NCBI GenBank assembly: GCA_937922775.1
Contig: CALAKE010000495.1
Coordinates: forward strand, 1 to 6,899
Direction of reading: 5' to 3'
Length of the DNA stretch: 6,899 nucleotides
Source: an uncultured bacterium
GTDB taxonomy: Bacteria; Acidobacteriota; UBA890
A program made the translations under genes and the position numbers. The notes under the pieces are model-generated. The model was given only the letters and a program-made list of their open reading frames with translations, had not been told where the DNA came from and made no database searches. Every line of letters starts with the position of its first letter. Positions within the stretch are counted from its first letter, which is position 1. Shown in pieces: positions 5,455-6,899 of the stretch.

Positions 5455-6899
5455 CTACTTCCCGCCGCCGGCGTCATCATCGGTTTCCGCCGCCAAGTAC
5501 TTGTCGAACCACGCGAGGATACGCTCGTGGTAGTCGCGCACCTCCTCTTCGGTGCCACGTGGCATGCCGTGGCCGCCGTTCATGTAGTTGACCCACTCCA
5601 CTCTCTTCCCCAGGCGGCGAAGGGCGTAGTACATCTCCATCGCCTGGCGGGCCGGAACGTTGTGGTCCTGGTCGCCCGTCAGCAGCAGCAGGGGCGTGCT
5701 GATGCGATCGGCATACATGACGGCCGAATGAGAAATGTACTTGTCGGGCTGTTCCCACAGAGTATTGCCGATACGATCTTGGCTGTTTTCTGGGGCATGG
5801 ATGTTGCGAACGCCGAGGCGAGGGCTATCGGTGTAGAAGCTCACCATGTTGACCTTGCCCGAGATGTTGATTGCCGCCTTGAAGCGCTCCGTCTGAGTAA
5901 TCAAGAGATTGGCGGCGTAGCCGCCGTAGCTGGTTCCATAGACGCCCAGCCGATCCGGATCGGCGATACCCATTTCGATCAGCTTGTTGGCGGCCGCGGT
6001 TACACCTTTGACCCAGGCCTCTCCCGGGTATCCGATCTCCAGATTCACTGAAGGCTGCACCACGGCAAAGCCATGTGCAGTGAGCAAATTAGTGGTGCCG
6101 CTGAAACGCGGGTCGAAGAAAGTCTCATAGATGTGAAAGATCGTCGGCACTTTCGTGCCAGGCTCGTATCCGACCGGATAGTAAAGGACTCCCTCGAGCT
6201 CGTTGCCGTCGACGTCCAGGTAGGAGATCAGCTCCACATCCCCAAGGGAGACGTTCGCCAGCTGCGGATTGACATCAGTGAGCCTACGAAAGTCAGACGA
6301 TCCCACAGCGGCTACATAGATATCGGCCGGCCGGTTTCCTTGGGCGATGTTCAAGGCGATCGTGCTGTCATCCTTCGACCATCGATAGCCAGAGTAGACA
6401 CGATCGTCTTTGATGACATCACTGAGCTGCCCCGTCGCGACGTCGAGTCGCACGAAGCCGCGCTCCCATTCAGTGCGCGACGCATAGCTGAAGTAGATGC
6501 TGCCGCCGTCGCGACTCCATCCCACGACGGAATACCGAGGCGCATTGTCGTCGTCGGCGTCGATATCGATGATCTTCCTCGTATCGGCGGTCGCGTTATC
6601 GGTCAGCCAGAGACCGCTGTCGTCAGACAGAATCATCCTTTCGCCTGAATGACTCAGCCTGACGACGCTGAAGCGCGCATCCTCTTCGTCCTCCTCCTCG
6701 CCGATCTCGGCGTCATCCGGATCGGTAACAACCACGTCCGTATCTCCACCCGCACTCTCGCCCCGCTCCTCACTGTCCTCGCTGGGCAACACGGGCTCGA
6801 TCTCGCGCTCTTCACCATCTGCCGTCCCCACGAGGATGTCGCCCTTCTTCGTGTAGGCGTAGGTGTGATGATCTCCTGACCAGCTCAGTCGCACGCCCT
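5455..6899 (-). CDS. S9-family serine peptidase (prolyl oligopeptidase/DPP-IV-like), 5' end missing
   Basis: A serine peptidase of the alpha/beta-hydrolase type that cleaves short peptides, with a beta-propeller limiting access to the active site. The frame is open through the right edge, so the N-terminus with any signal peptide is missing; about 480 residues are visible (numbered here from a GTG at 6894, probably internal). Propeller-type repeats are visible around 78-100 (LSHSGERMILS), 121-138 (VVGWSRDGGSIYF) and 169-193 (RWSKDDSTIAL). The C-terminal hydrolase domain covers about 230-470. The triad is S322 in GTSYGG, D410 in GDQDHNVP and H442 in NGGHGM. An acidic, low-complexity insert (about 29-73) interrupts the propeller part. 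The protein ends in an Asp/Gly-rich tail after WFDKYL. The gene lies 165 bp upstream of the M19 dipeptidase on the same strand; together they could degrade peptides stepwise. The exact subfamily and specificity cannot be told without the N-terminal part. Confidence 0.93.
   Translation of the reverse strand, partial: GVRLSWSGDHHTYAYTKKGDILVGTADGEEREIEPVLPSEDSEERGESAGGDTDVVVTDPDDAEIGEEEDEEDARFSVVRLSHSGERMILSDDSGLWLTDNATADTRKIIDIDADDDNAPRYSVVGWSRDGGSIYFSYASRTEWERGFVRLDVATGQLSDVIKDDRVYSGYRWSKDDSTIALNIAQGNRPADIYVAAVGSSDFRRLTDVNPQLANVSLGDVELISYLDVDGNELEGVLYYPVGYEPGTKVPTIFHIYETFFDPRFSGTTNLLTAHGFAVVQPSVNLEIGYPGEAWVKGVTAAANKLIEMGIADPDRLGVYGTSYGGYAANLLITQTERFKAAINISGKVNMVSFYTDSPRLGVRNIHAPENSQDRIGNTLWEQPDKYISHSAVMYADRISTPLLLLTGDQDHNVPARQAMEMYYALRRLGKRVEWVNYMNGGHGMPRGTEEEVRDYHERILAWFDKYLAAETDDDAGGGK

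Noticed and set aside
5527..6648. Two plus-strand open frames (5527-6051, 6073-6648) opposite the S9 peptidase
   Set aside because: They are antisense to the catalytic and propeller parts of a convincing S9 peptidase and show no domain or start signal.

Overview
The window is GC-rich bacterial chromosomal DNA (roughly 60% G+C by eye) and almost fully coding. It holds five protein genes, two of them cut by the window edges, and two short intergenic regions. I see no RNA genes, mobile elements, CRISPR arrays or attachment sites. An exported M19 dipeptidase with a lipoprotein-like signal, a secreted-type S9 peptidase and a sodium-driven sugar transporter suggest a heterotrophic, protein- and sugar-scavenging bacterium. 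The style of the genes recalls Gemmatimonadota, Acidobacteriota or similar GC-rich diderms. That placement is an impression, not something the sequence proves.

Left part (1-2936): a sugar module. An SglT-type sodium/sugar symporter (minus strand, 3' end off the left edge) lies head to head with a galactokinase (plus strand). A 225-bp region separates them and presumably carries both promoters. It contains a pair of imperfect composite direct repeats about 100 bp apart, and galK has no Shine-Dalgarno but a TANNNT box 9 nt before its ATG. The transporter keeps the sugar- and sodium-binding residues of the Vibrio galactose symporter, so import followed by phosphorylation of galactose (or a close relative) is the natural reading. 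No galT, galE or galM is visible.

Middle and right part (2894-6899): three genes on the minus strand. In transcription order they are an S9-family serine peptidase (5' end off the right edge), an M19 membrane dipeptidase with a probable lipoprotein signal, and a five-helix membrane protein with an external DUF1566/Lcl_C-like domain. The last two are separated by 2 bp and are almost certainly cotranscribed. A candidate intrinsic terminator sits immediately after the S9 stop, so the S9 gene may be a separate unit. The S9 enzyme and the dipeptidase could act in sequence on peptides outside the cytoplasmic membrane.

The galactokinase and the membrane protein converge and overlap by 43 bp at their 3' ends, with no terminator visible between them. 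Nothing here is clearly a new system. The points most worth a second look are the repeat pair in the divergent promoter region, the eukaryote-like galactokinase with a Glu-to-Asp change in its signature, and the dipeptidase/membrane-protein pair.
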